Below, one piece after another: positions 13,003-20,225 of a DNA stretch of 20,225 nt. The stretch is taken from the NCBI GenBank assembly GCA_025357895.1, contig JANYLL010000151.1:1-20225 (forward strand). The letters are read 5' to 3'. Under the pieces are notes generated by a model, which was given only the letters and a program-made list of their open reading frames with translations, did not search any database and was not told where the DNA came from. The DNA is from Ignavibacteriota bacterium (GTDB taxonomy: Bacteria > Bacteroidota > Ignavibacteria > Palsa-1295). The translations under genes and the position numbers were made by a program. Positions within the stretch are counted from its first letter, which is position 1. Each line of letters begins with the position of its first letter.

Positions 13003-16000
13003 TTACTTTGTAAGCGTCATTTTGCGTGTTGCAGTAAAGTCAGCGCTCTGGAGTCTATAGATATAGTTTCCGGAAGCGAGTTCATTACCTGCATCATCTT
13101 TTCCATCGAACTTCACCATGTGCGTACCCTGACCAACGTTTCCGTCAACAAGAGTGCGAACAGGCTGACCGAGCGAGTTGTAAACAACAAGTCTCGTTGG
13201 TCCTGAGAGCGGCAACGAGAAGTTGATCTGCGTTGTCGTGCAAGGGTTCGGGAAATTCTGTTCGAGTACATACGCATCCGGTGAACCGATCGTCACATTT
13301 ACTGTATTAGAAATGTGCTGTGAACCGTCAAGATCCATTTGGATCAAGCGATATGTGTATGTTTCCGGAGTAACGTTACGATCATTATAGACGTAACCGT
13401 TCTGCGTATTCGAATTGATATGTCCGTCAACAAAAGCAATCTTCTCATAGAAACCGTCCTGCTGATTAGCAATGCGGCGCTCGACGAAGAAGCCTTGGTT
13501 ATTCTTCTCCTGAGCTGTAGACCAATTGAGAAGTGCCGTACCGTTTACTTCCTTACCCGTAAGCGGAGTAGAGAAGTTTACAGGGAGCATTCCGCTCTGG
13601 CTTACCATTGGACGGATCATAGGCGTGTAACCGCCGCCCTTATTCCAATAAGAAGGTCCGAAGAATCCTGTTGAGCAAGGATTACAAATGCTCGTTGCCC
13701 AGTAAAGGTTATAAGCTGCAGCAACTGCACTATTGACAGGCCAGAAGCCATTTGGCGGCATCCAGAATGACCAGTCACAGCTCGAAGCAGTACGCTCGAT
13801 CGCCCATGAAGTCGAAACGTCGCCGGTGTTGTTGTTCGCCGCGATGTTCGTACCATATGGATCGTGATAGATCGCTTGAATTACCGGAGTCTGAGGGTCG
13901 GTCACAAGTATGCGTCCGCCGCCTCTGGAAATATCAGATCCCATGAACATATTGTCCAAAGAAAGCTGACCGATAGAAGCCCAATACACACCCTGAGCAG
14001 CTCCTGATCCACTACCACCCGGAAGCACGATCGGTGTCGGGAAGTAGTACGGCCACCATTGATTGAAGAGATTTCCTTTACGGATATCCTGCATCTGTCC
14101 GCCACCTACTGTATCGCAGGTCGGTACACCACTATTCGGGCTGCCCTTCAAGATCGAAACCCTGATAGCATCCGGAGATTGGTTACCATTAGCGAAGAAT
14201 ACGCGAACACCATAGAGTGTATCTTTAACTGCAAGGCGGAATTTCATTGCGAAACTGCCTGAGTTATTATTAAATCCAATACCGGCACCGGTAACCTGAA
14301 CAAGACCCGGCCAATCGTTTGAACCGTCATCCAATGCGAATTCCGGGGGATCACCGGCTGCGCCGACATCAAGCCAGAAATTCGTGAATGTACCGTTATC
14401 CTGTGTATAGGAATCATAAGAACTCGAAGCAAGGAAGGCATGGACGGTGAATTGTCCGCCTGTCGTTGCATTCTGAGCATTCCAGTTCGGCATCAGGATG
14501 GTTGAATCAGTACCGCCACGTAAGGAGGTAACTGTTTCAATAGCCCAATATAATGTATTGCCATTCGCATCAAGGATCTGAACGCGAACAGGGAAAGCGA
14601 TCGCAACATCCGTAGAGTTATTAGCTACGTGTACATAGATCGGAAGTGAAGTAGCCTGTGATGCAGGGATATGTGTGTATGGAGATACTACACGTACCCA
14701 CATGACTTCGATCTCCGGTTTGCGCGGTACTTGAAGTGAAATATTATCCACATAGAAATCATCTCCGTCGTCATCCGGCGGATACGCTCCGTCATCTTTG
14801 GCTTTCAAGCGCAGACGGAAACGGAAATTATTTGTGAAATAATTGAATGTCGGAGTGGTGAATTTATCAAGACGGATCGCGAACTTCTGATATTCGAAGT
14901 CATTGCCGCCATCGATCTGCCCAACTTGTACCCATCCTGAAGAAGAAGGATTACATGCAGGCTCAGTCGGTCTTTTAAATTCAACAATAAGTGAATCACC
15001 TGCCTGAGCAACTGATCCGTTTGCAAATAAGATCGTCTTTTCCGGTCCTACGAGAGTTTGCGCATCCCACAACCAAGGGAACTGGTAAAGACCGGTTCTC
15101 TGGTAGCTGAAAGCAAGCGATGCTTTTGTCTGACCTAAAAGATCGAATGGGAAAGAAAGGACGGTATCCCCCTGCTTTGTACCGACGTAAGGATTACCAT
15201 TGATATCCTGACGATCCATGTGAATAACAGGATCAAGATAACCATTTGGTCCTACGCCGCCTGTCGGAGGCAGATATCTTGGTGGCGGCGGATCAAAAGT
15301 AACAGCATCTCCATCGGAAACCTGAGCACCGATCGAGATCCATTTTGTCTGATCAGGAATGTCACCAAGCTGTGTAGTGCTGTATCCATCAGAAGGATCA
15401 TTAAAAGGTAGTCGTGTAGTACGAATACCAAAGATCTGAACACATACCGTATCATCGAACGGCCATACGTCGCCGATGTAGCTGTCATTGCAATCATATG
15501 TGGTTGCAACAGCACATGCGTTGAACGTACCGAGTTCATTAAGAATATTTGGATTTGTAGAATAAGGAGTAAAATCGCCATCCTTCGTTGAGCGCTTTTC
15601 TCCCGGAAGCATATTGTTCAAACAGAAAGTACGTCCGTAAACAGCAGTTCCGGTTACGACATTACGTATCTGGAATTTAGCCTTAAAGGTCTGCTGGTTG
15701 ACATTATCAACATTCTGGAATGTACCTTTTGGACTAACAGTTGTGCTCAAACAGACTTCATAATTTCTCGTTGGAAAATCCACAGAGATTGCGCGAACAA
15801 CATTGTGCCACCGTTTGAATTTTACAGCCCATTGTCCTGCCTGACGGAAGTCTTTGTTACAAGCGCGGCAGGTTGCATTGATAGCATCCCAACGTCCTTT
15901 GCCGGCATGAGAACCGTAGTTCACTGACGTCGCTTCAGTCCTTGCAGCATTGATAAGACCGATAGTTGAGTTACGTTGGAACACACGGTATGCAGGAACA

Positions 16001-16830
16001 GGAGGGAATCCAAGGATCGTCCCGGAGAATGAACCGTAGTTGATCTGGATGCTCGAATCCTGACGAGTGATAACGATCTGCATCTTTTTGATGAAGAGAT
16101 TCTCACGGCCTGAACCGGGTTCAACAGCATTCGGTGCTGATGGACGAATACGAAGATTATAATAATTTACAAAGAATGAATCCTGACTCGGGCTTGTGCG
16201 AATATAAACCTTAGATGTATCGCCGCTTGCACGGAAATCATTATCGGCAAATAATGCGCAAATAGCTGCTTTGACAGAACTGCCTCCGATACCTTTAACT
16301 AAATCCGGATTTGCATTGCTCGAGTATAATGCCGGAGTTCCTGCCCATGCCTCAGCACGAGGACGGAATCCGAGATAACCATTCGACGAAATGAATAAGC
16401 TATCATAGCCGCCATTGTTGGGACCGTCATTGTAGAAATTAAATGTGAATCCGATAGGGATCGGACCTGCCATAGCATTATCTGTCGTATCCATCGTTGA
16501 AGGATTGCTCCAACCCTGACCCGGCAGATTACCGCTATATGTGCGACCTGTTGGGTTATAAAAATAATGAAGGTCCCTGTCACCAGGGAAGAACTGCTGA
16601 CCTCCGCTCTTGATGCGATACCAGCTGAAGCTCTGAAAGAGCGTATCTATAAAGAAATAATTCGGGCGCCAGGGAAGAGGAGCGTTATCATCCGAATCCA
16701 CGACATAGTAGCCGGTAGATAGGACGTTCGGCTCGCCGCGACGGTTGCCCTGCGCTGATGAGTTCTTTACTCCGAAGAGCATTAAACCCACAAACGCCAA
16801 CAATGCGAAAGAGAGTATCCGATTTTTCAT
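13003..16830 (-). CDS. Large secreted protein with type IX secretion C-terminal sorting domain
   Basis: 1275 residues. The signal peptide is 1-26 (...KNSSAQG). An N-terminal module near 110-170 has the PIGFTFNFY...LFISSNGYLGFRPR pattern seen in FCB surface proteins. The middle is beta-rich with many Asp/Asn/Gly/Trp residues and CxxC pairs (CRACNKDF, SICNPCSTG). A fibronectin-III-like segment (about 1095-1185, with LLNWSTAQEKNNQGFFVERR) precedes the sorting domain (1188-1275), which has QNFPNPCTTTQINFSLP, YNSLGQPVRTLVDG, LASGNYIYRLQ and ends TRKMTLTK. By family rules it should cross the outer membrane through the type IX system and be anchored or released. No T9SS machinery gene is nearby and no catalytic domain was recognised. 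It appears monocistronic with its own terminator. Confidence 0.9.
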   Translation of the reverse strand: MKNRILSFALLAFVGLMLFGVKNSSAQGNRRGEPNVLSTGYYVVDSDDNAPLPWRPNYFFIDTLFQSFSWYRIKSGGQQFFPGDRDLHYFYNPTGRTYSGNLPGQGWSNPSTMDTTDNAMAGPIPIGFTFNFYNDGPNNGGYDSLFISSNGYLGFRPRAEAWAGTPALYSSNANPDLVKGIGGSSVKAAICALFADNDFRASGDTSKVYIRTSPSQDSFFVNYYNLRIRPSAPNAVEPGSGRENLFIKKMQIVITRQDSSIQINYGSFSGTILGFPPVPAYRVFQRNSTIGLINAARTEATSVNYGSHAGKGRWDAINATCRACNKDFRQAGQWAVKFKRWHNVVRAISVDFPTRNYEVCLSTTVSPKGTFQNVDNVNQQTFKAKFQIRNVVTGTAVYGRTFCLNNMLPGEKRSTKDGDFTPYSTNPNILNELGTFNACAVATTYDCNDSYIGDVWPFDDTVCVQIFGIRTTRLPFNDPSDGYSTTQLGDIPDQTKWISIGAQVSDGDAVTFDPPPPRYLPPTGGVGPNGYLDPVIHMDRQDINGNPYVGTKQGDTVLSFPFDLLGQTKASLAFSYQRTGLYQFPWLWDAQTLVGPEKTILFANGSVAQAGDSLIVEFKRPTEPACNPSSSGWVQVGQIDGGNDFEYQKFAIRLDKFTTPTFNYFTNNFRFRLRLKAKDDGAYPPDDDGDDFYVDNISLQVPRKPEIEVMWVRVVSPYTHIPASQATSLPIYVHVANNSTDVAIAFPVRVQILDANGNTLYWAIETVTSLRGGTDSTILMPNWNAQNATTGGQFTVHAFLASSSYDSYTQDNGTFTNFWLDVGAAGDPPEFALDDGSNDWPGLVQVTGAGIGFNNNSGSFAMKFRLAVKDTLYGVRVFFANGNQSPDAIRVSILKGSPNSGVPTCDTVGGGQMQDIRKGNLFNQWWPYYFPTPIVLPGGSGSGAAQGVYWASIGQLSLDNMFMGSDISRGGGRILVTDPQTPVIQAIYHDPYGTNIAANNNTGDVSTSWAIERTASSCDWSFWMPPNGFWPVNSAVAAAYNLYWATSICNPCSTGFFGPSYWNKGGGYTPMIRPMVSQSGMLPVNFSTPLTGKEVNGTALLNWSTAQEKNNQGFFVERRIANQQDGFYEKIAFVDGHINSNTQNGYVYNDRNVTPETYTYRLIQMDLDGSQHISNTVNVTIGSPDAYVLEQNFPNPCTTTQINFSLPLSGPTRLVVYNSLGQPVRTLVDGNVGQGTHMVKFDGKDDAGNELASGNYIYRLQSADFTATRKMTLTK

Positions 16831-17004
16831 CGTAATGGTTGATTTAGTTAATACAAAAAAAAATGCAATGATTTCATAGAAAACTTTGACACAAAACCGA
16901 GGTTTAGAACTTCCTAAAGATCAGTTATGTAATCCCGTAAACCCAAATGTGGCGAAAACAGCTCAAATTCACTAAAAAGTGCTTATGATGCGAGTTTTGG
17001 GCTA

Positions 17005-17048
17005 CTAAAATACAAAATAAAAGTTGTCCCCACCTTTAAAAGACAACT
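17005..17048 (-). terminator. Probable terminator after dprA
   Basis: AGTTGTC (17022-17028) and GACAACT (17042-17048) are exact inverted repeats around a 13-base loop. On the minus strand the stem is followed by TTTTATTTTGTATTTT. It lies about 40 bases after the dprA stop. The stem is short and AT-rich. The remaining spacer up to 16831 shows no firm promoter match for the T9SS gene. Confidence 0.55.
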
Positions 17049-17085
17049 GAGATGGCAAAAGGTTACAAACTATTTTAAATTATTT

Positions 17086-18216
17086 TCAGAAAATCGTTGA
17101 AAAGTGCTTTCCTGCCATTTGGCGGACAACATCCTTCAACTCTAATTCCAACAGACGCACAAGCACATCCTGAACTTCCATACCCGATCGCTCCAGTATT
17201 TCGTCAATATGGAGCGCTGTGCCCGATTCATCAAGAATAGCAACGATCTTCTTCTGTGCTGAACTTAATTCCGGCCTTGTGGCTGCCGGTCGTTTCTGGC
17301 TTTTTAGTTTTGCTCCCGGTTTTTCAACCCATCCTAAAACCTCCAGAATATCCATCGCGTTCCTAAAAAGGCGTGCACGGCTTTCAAATATCAGCTGATT
17401 CGGACCCCGGCTCATCGGGCGGGATACATCACCGGGAAGAGAAAATATATCACGTCCCTGATCAAGCGCCAAACCCGCTGTTATCATAGAGCCGCCTTTT
17501 TCTTCGCTTTCAATAATTATACTTGCCTGTGTTAATCCGCTCACTATTCTATTTCGCCACGGAAAATTTTTTGCTTCCGGCGGTGCACCTATAGGAAGTT
17601 CGCTGATGATAGCGCCGCGGCCTGATTCCAAAATTTTTTTTGCAAGCGGCTTATTCGCCGCAGGATAGATCACATTAATTCCTGATCCGAGCACAGCGAT
17701 GGTCTCACCTCCAGCTTCGAAGATCGCCTCATGAGCGCAGGTATCAACACCGTTTGCAAAACCACTGGTTACAACAATTCCATGCTTTGCAAATTCTTTA
17801 CAAAGTTCTTTTGTCGAACGCTTCCCATAATCGGTCATTTTTCTCGAGCCGATAATGGCAAGGTTGCGCTGCGCTGATAGCAGTTGAGGATTACCGGAAA
17901 CGAACAGGAGAGCAGGCGGCTGATATATTGATTTGAGATGCTCGGGATATTCGGCATCATAAAAAGTTATCACGCGTACATTCTCAGGGAGTTCATCTAA
18001 ATGTTTCTTTGCAGTATCAATTGCATTCATCCGGCTTTCAATAAAGCCGCCGGCAATAATTTTTCCGAAGCCCGTAATATTCTGCAACTGCGAGGCTGAT
18101 GCTGTCATTGCAGTTTCAGCACTTCCAAAATAATCACGCAGCATCAGGAGCCGCTGTGAACCAATATTATCACACAGATACATTGCATAATATGCTTCAA
18201 GCTCTTTGGGAATCAT
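17086..18216 (-). CDS. dprA: DNA-processing protein DprA (Smf)
   Basis: Binds incoming single-stranded DNA and loads RecA during natural transformation (family knowledge); cytoplasmic. 376 residues. An N-terminal helical SAM/HhH-like part (1-75) is followed by the Rossmann-like DprA fold with IIGSRKMTDYG (121-131), SGFANGVD (151-158), LGSGINVIYP (176-185), FPWRNRIVSGL (218-228) and PGD (261-263). A C-terminal winged-helix domain (about 315-376) ends the protein. The usual SGLARGID motif here reads SGFANGVD, with Asn replacing Arg. It lies 34 bases after the enoyl-CoA hydratase gene and is followed by a hairpin terminator. Confidence 0.95.
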   Translation of the reverse strand: MIPKELEAYYAMYLCDNIGSQRLLMLRDYFGSAETAMTASASQLQNITGFGKIIAGGFIESRMNAIDTAKKHLDELPENVRVITFYDAEYPEHLKSIYQPPALLFVSGNPQLLSAQRNLAIIGSRKMTDYGKRSTKELCKEFAKHGIVVTSGFANGVDTCAHEAIFEAGGETIAVLGSGINVIYPAANKPLAKKILESGRGAIISELPIGAPPEAKNFPWRNRIVSGLTQASIIIESEEKGGSMITAGLALDQGRDIFSLPGDVSRPMSRGPNQLIFESRARLFRNAMDILEVLGWVEKPGAKLKSQKRPAATRPELSSAQKKIVAILDESGTALHIDEILERSGMEVQDVLVRLLELELKDVVRQMAGKHFSTIF

Positions 18217-18250
18217 AGAAACTTTTTTTTAGAATATTTTTAAATTCTTA

Positions 18251-19051
18251 TCACTTCCCTTCAAATTGCGCTTTTCTTTTTTCAAGAAAAGCCGAGGTCC
18301 CTTCGTGAAAATCCGATGATGTTGTCAGCTGACCGAATCGCTCTGCTTCACGACCTAAGCCTTCTTCGATCGATTCATCTATTCCCTCGACAATGCATTC
18401 AAGTGCTGCACTAATTGCAAGCGGAGCTTTTGCAGCGATCGTTGCCGCCATTTCTTTTGCAAGCCCGAGCAGATCAGCCTGCGGCACGATACGTGCCACC
18501 ATTCCCTGCTCCAAAGCTTCACGGGCATCCATCTGCCTTCCTGTTAAGATCAGATCCGTAGCAAGGGTTCTTCCGAGCACTCTGGTAAGCCTCTGCGTGC
18601 CTCCGTAACCGGGAATGATGCCAAGATTAACTTCCGGTTGGCCAAACTTCGCATTCTCCGAACAAATACGAATATGGCAGGAAAGCGCTAATTCACAACC
18701 GCCGCCTAAACAAAAACCATTTACTGCAGCAATGAAAGGTTTCGGAGATGATTCGATAAGACTAAAAACTGCTTGACCGTTCTGTGAGAATTCTCTGCCT
18801 TCCTCAGAATCATTTAACGAAGCAAGCTCGCCAATATCAGCTCCGGCAACAAATGCTTTTTCTCCTGCTCCGGTAATGATCACAGCGCGCACATCATCAC
18901 GCACCCGAAGATCGGTTACTAAATGACGAAGATCATTGAGGACCGAAGAGCTTAAAGCATTGAGCTTCTCCGGGCGATCGATCGTTATCGTCGCAACAAA
19001 AGACTCAACGGAATATTTTAAAGTTTGGTATTCTTGGGTAATCGATGACAT
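18251..19051 (-). CDS. Enoyl-CoA hydratase/isomerase (crotonase) family protein
   Basis: 266 residues, the usual length. It is predicted to hydrate trans-2-enoyl-CoA in fatty acid oxidation or a related acyl-CoA pathway. The oxyanion-hole segment KAFVAGADI (66-74) and LGGGCELALSC are present. Both catalytic glutamates of hydratases are found (E120 in GGGCEL and E140 in FGQPEV), which favours true hydratase activity over other crotonase reactions. The IPGYGGTQRL block follows. The substrate cannot be told from sequence alone, and no other beta-oxidation gene is nearby. It is placed between lpxD (97 bases upstream, with a repeat in the gap) and dprA. Confidence 0.92.
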   Translation of the reverse strand: MSSITQEYQTLKYSVESFVATITIDRPEKLNALSSSVLNDLRHLVTDLRVRDDVRAVIITGAGEKAFVAGADIGELASLNDSEEGREFSQNGQAVFSLIESSPKPFIAAVNGFCLGGGCELALSCHIRICSENAKFGQPEVNLGIIPGYGGTQRLTRVLGRTLATDLILTGRQMDAREALEQGMVARIVPQADLLGLAKEMAATIAAKAPLAISAALECIVEGIDESIEEGLGREAERFGQLTTSSDFHEGTSAFLEKRKAQFEGK

Positions 19052-19061
19052 ACGTATATAC

Positions 19062-19139
19062 TAGTAGTGCGGACTTTAGTCCGTCAGTTTAGTTTTTATT
19101 ATTGTGTGAAGTAAGGACGGACTGATATCTGTCCCACTA
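19062..19139. repeat. Palindromic element (GGACTTTAGTCC family), best complete copy
   Basis: The left end is TAGTAGTGCGGACTTTAGTCC. The right end GGACTGATATCTGTCCCACTA is a degenerate inverted copy of it. Each end can itself form a small hairpin (GGAC...GTCC), so the element of about 78 bp has two subterminal hairpins and TAGT/ACTA termini. It fills the gap between lpxD and the enoyl-CoA hydratase gene, beginning about 10 bases from the latter's ATG, so it would lie in that gene's leader. Confidence 0.7.
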
Positions 19140-19148
19140 AAGAAGAAT

Positions 19149-20144
19149 TTATTTTTTTTCTCTATCACGAAGTTTTTCTTCCAATTCTTTTACTCGTTCC
19201 AGAAGCTCAGGCAATTGCCTCAGCGCACCTTCCTGGCGTAATGCTGTTCTGAATTCTTTGGCAGGTGCACCAAAATATGTGCCGGACTTTGTGAGCGATT
19301 TTGAAACTCCCGATTGTGCAATGATGATGACATCATCGGTGGTTATACTATGCCCGATCATTCCTACTTGTCCGGCGATCTGATTTCTTTTTCCTATTTT
19401 CGTCGAACCTGAAATTCCCGTTTGTGCAGCGATCACCGTATCCTCTCCGACCTCAACATTATGCGCAATATGAATAAGGTTATCGAGTTTTACTCCGCGC
19501 CTGATAATTGTATGGCTTATTGTTGCACGGTCTATCGTGCAAAGTGCGCCGATCTCGACATCATCTTCAATGATCACATTTCCTATCTGCGGAATTTTCC
19601 GAAATCGTCCTCCGGGTTCGGGAGCATATCCGAAGCCATCGAAGCCTATTACCGTACCCGCTCCGATAACCACATTCTTTCCGATCACGGTGCCATCATA
19701 AATGATAGCTCCGGGATGAATTACCGATCCCTCGCCGATACCAACATCATCACCGATAAAACAATGTGCGCCGATAATTACCGAAGGATCAAGACGTGCA
19801 GGTGAATTAATTACAGCGCTTGGATGAATTTTTTCTTTAAATATATTTTTTCGGGTATTAAATATACCCAGCATCTTAGCAAATGTAGAGTATGGATCCT
19901 GTGCTCTGAAAAGAGCGGGTATTTTTTTTTTGGTCTGCTCACGGGGAATAACAAATGACATCCCGACTATCACTGCAGAAGCTCCTGTGGTGAGGAAGAA
20001 CTTTTCGTACACAGGATTTGAAATAAACGTGATCGCACCTGCGCCTGCTTCACTGATCGTAGCTGCATGGGTTATTTCCTCATTACCTGATGTATTCTCA
20101 ATATCAGTTACACCCAAAAGCGATGCAAGTTCGCGGATATTCAT
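19149..20144 (-). CDS. lpxD: UDP-3-O-(3-hydroxyacyl)glucosamine N-acyltransferase LpxD
   Basis: Third lipid A enzyme: N-acylates the LpxC product with a 3-hydroxyacyl chain from ACP. 331 residues. An N-terminal uridine-binding domain (1-100, with ITFISNPVYEKFF) is followed by a left-handed beta-helix of hexapeptide repeats (about 106-290). Catalytic H228 lies in HIAHNVEVG (E. coli H239) and H265 in GMIGH (E. coli H276). A short charged C-terminal helix (ELLERVKELEEKLRD) is typical. It follows an unidentified gene by about 20 bases, but lpxC-fabZ and lpxA are 7-10 kb away on the other strand rather than adjacent. No Shine-Dalgarno is evident. Confidence 0.96.
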   Translation of the reverse strand: MNIRELASLLGVTDIENTSGNEEITHAATISEAGAGAITFISNPVYEKFFLTTGASAVIVGMSFVIPREQTKKKIPALFRAQDPYSTFAKMLGIFNTRKNIFKEKIHPSAVINSPARLDPSVIIGAHCFIGDDVGIGEGSVIHPGAIIYDGTVIGKNVVIGAGTVIGFDGFGYAPEPGGRFRKIPQIGNVIIEDDVEIGALCTIDRATISHTIIRRGVKLDNLIHIAHNVEVGEDTVIAAQTGISGSTKIGKRNQIAGQVGMIGHSITTDDVIIIAQSGVSKSLTKSGTYFGAPAKEFRTALRQEGALRQLPELLERVKELEEKLRDREKK

Positions 20145-20164
20145 GAATTTCTGGAATGATAGTT

Positions 20165-20225
20165 TTAATGTTGCTGAGTTGGCGGCGGCAAAGGCGGAAT
20201 GCCTCCGGGCGGCACTGCCGGCTGG
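20165..20225 (-). CDS. C-terminal end of an unidentified gene upstream of lpxD (partial)
   Basis: The open frame runs in from the window edge and reads QPAVPPGGIPPLPPPTQQH followed by TAA at 20165-20167, 20 bases before the lpxD start. The tail is Pro-rich and low in complexity, so the family cannot be named. In many FCB genomes the genes ahead of lpxD encode OmpH/Skp or BamA, which is only a hint. The other two frames also lack stops over this short stretch except as noted, so the assignment is tentative. Confidence 0.45.
   Translation of the reverse strand, partial: QPAVPPGGIPPLPPPTQQH

Noticed and set aside
13003..16830. Adhesin or protease assignment for the large secreted protein
   Set aside because: No catalytic motif or named adhesin domain could be seen; only the export and sorting features are supported.
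19422..19805. Plus-strand open frame of 127 codons within lpxD
   Set aside because: It is an antisense shadow produced by the hexapeptide-repeat codon pattern of lpxD.

Overview
The window looks like chromosomal DNA of a Gram-negative bacterium of the Bacteroidota/Chlorobiota (FCB) assemblage, most like the Ignavibacteria/Kapabacteria side of it (inference). The evidence is a fused lpxC-fabZ gene, a 1275-residue secreted protein ending in a type IX secretion sorting domain of the 'QNFPNP' type, other lipid A genes (lpxA, lpxD), and promoter matches to the Bacteroidota pattern TTTG-N19-TAnnTTTG. Most starts lack a good Shine-Dalgarno. No tRNA, rRNA, CRISPR array, transposase or phage gene was seen.

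Layout. (1) 1-4860, minus strand: the division and cell-wall (dcw) operon, read from right to left: promoter, probable MraZ operator, long leader with a terminator-like hairpin, mraZ, rsmH, ftsL, ftsI (PASTA-bearing), and the first codons of the next gene (probably murE). (2) 4943-8750, minus strand: a CpoB/YbgF-like TPR lipoprotein, a predicted beta-barrel protein and a second TPR lipoprotein, then a LivK-type binding lipoprotein with a strong terminator. (3) 8850-11672, plus strand: lpxC-fabZ, a frameshifted DUF4160 gene, an intact DUF2442 gene and lpxA, with translationally coupled junctions. (4) 11801-16830, minus strand: a DUF2911/TPR periplasmic protein and the T9SS cargo protein. (5) 17005-20225, minus strand: the tail of an unidentified gene, lpxD, an enoyl-CoA hydratase and dprA.

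How the genes work together: most serve the envelope. The dcw genes make and control septal peptidoglycan, the three lpx loci carry out early lipid A synthesis (FabZ working on the competing 3-hydroxyacyl-ACP pool), and the TPR/beta-barrel trio and T9SS protein are envelope or exported products.

Most notable points: (a) the cytoplasmic tails of FtsL and FtsI share a YEPxxxxPFP motif kept at protein level despite synonymous DNA differences; (b) a family of small inverted-repeat elements with a GGACTTTAGTCC core lies between genes, and one copy appears to be translated in frame inside the FtsI tail; (c) a second repeat family (TTGCGAG ... CGAAGCAATCTAA ... inverted) lies in the dcw operon and between convergent genes; (d) the mraZ leader has four AGTG boxes phased on a 10-bp grid, one pair overlapping an attenuator-like hairpin; (e) a DUF4160/DUF2442 pair sits inside the lipid A operon with only its first member broken by two single-base losses.
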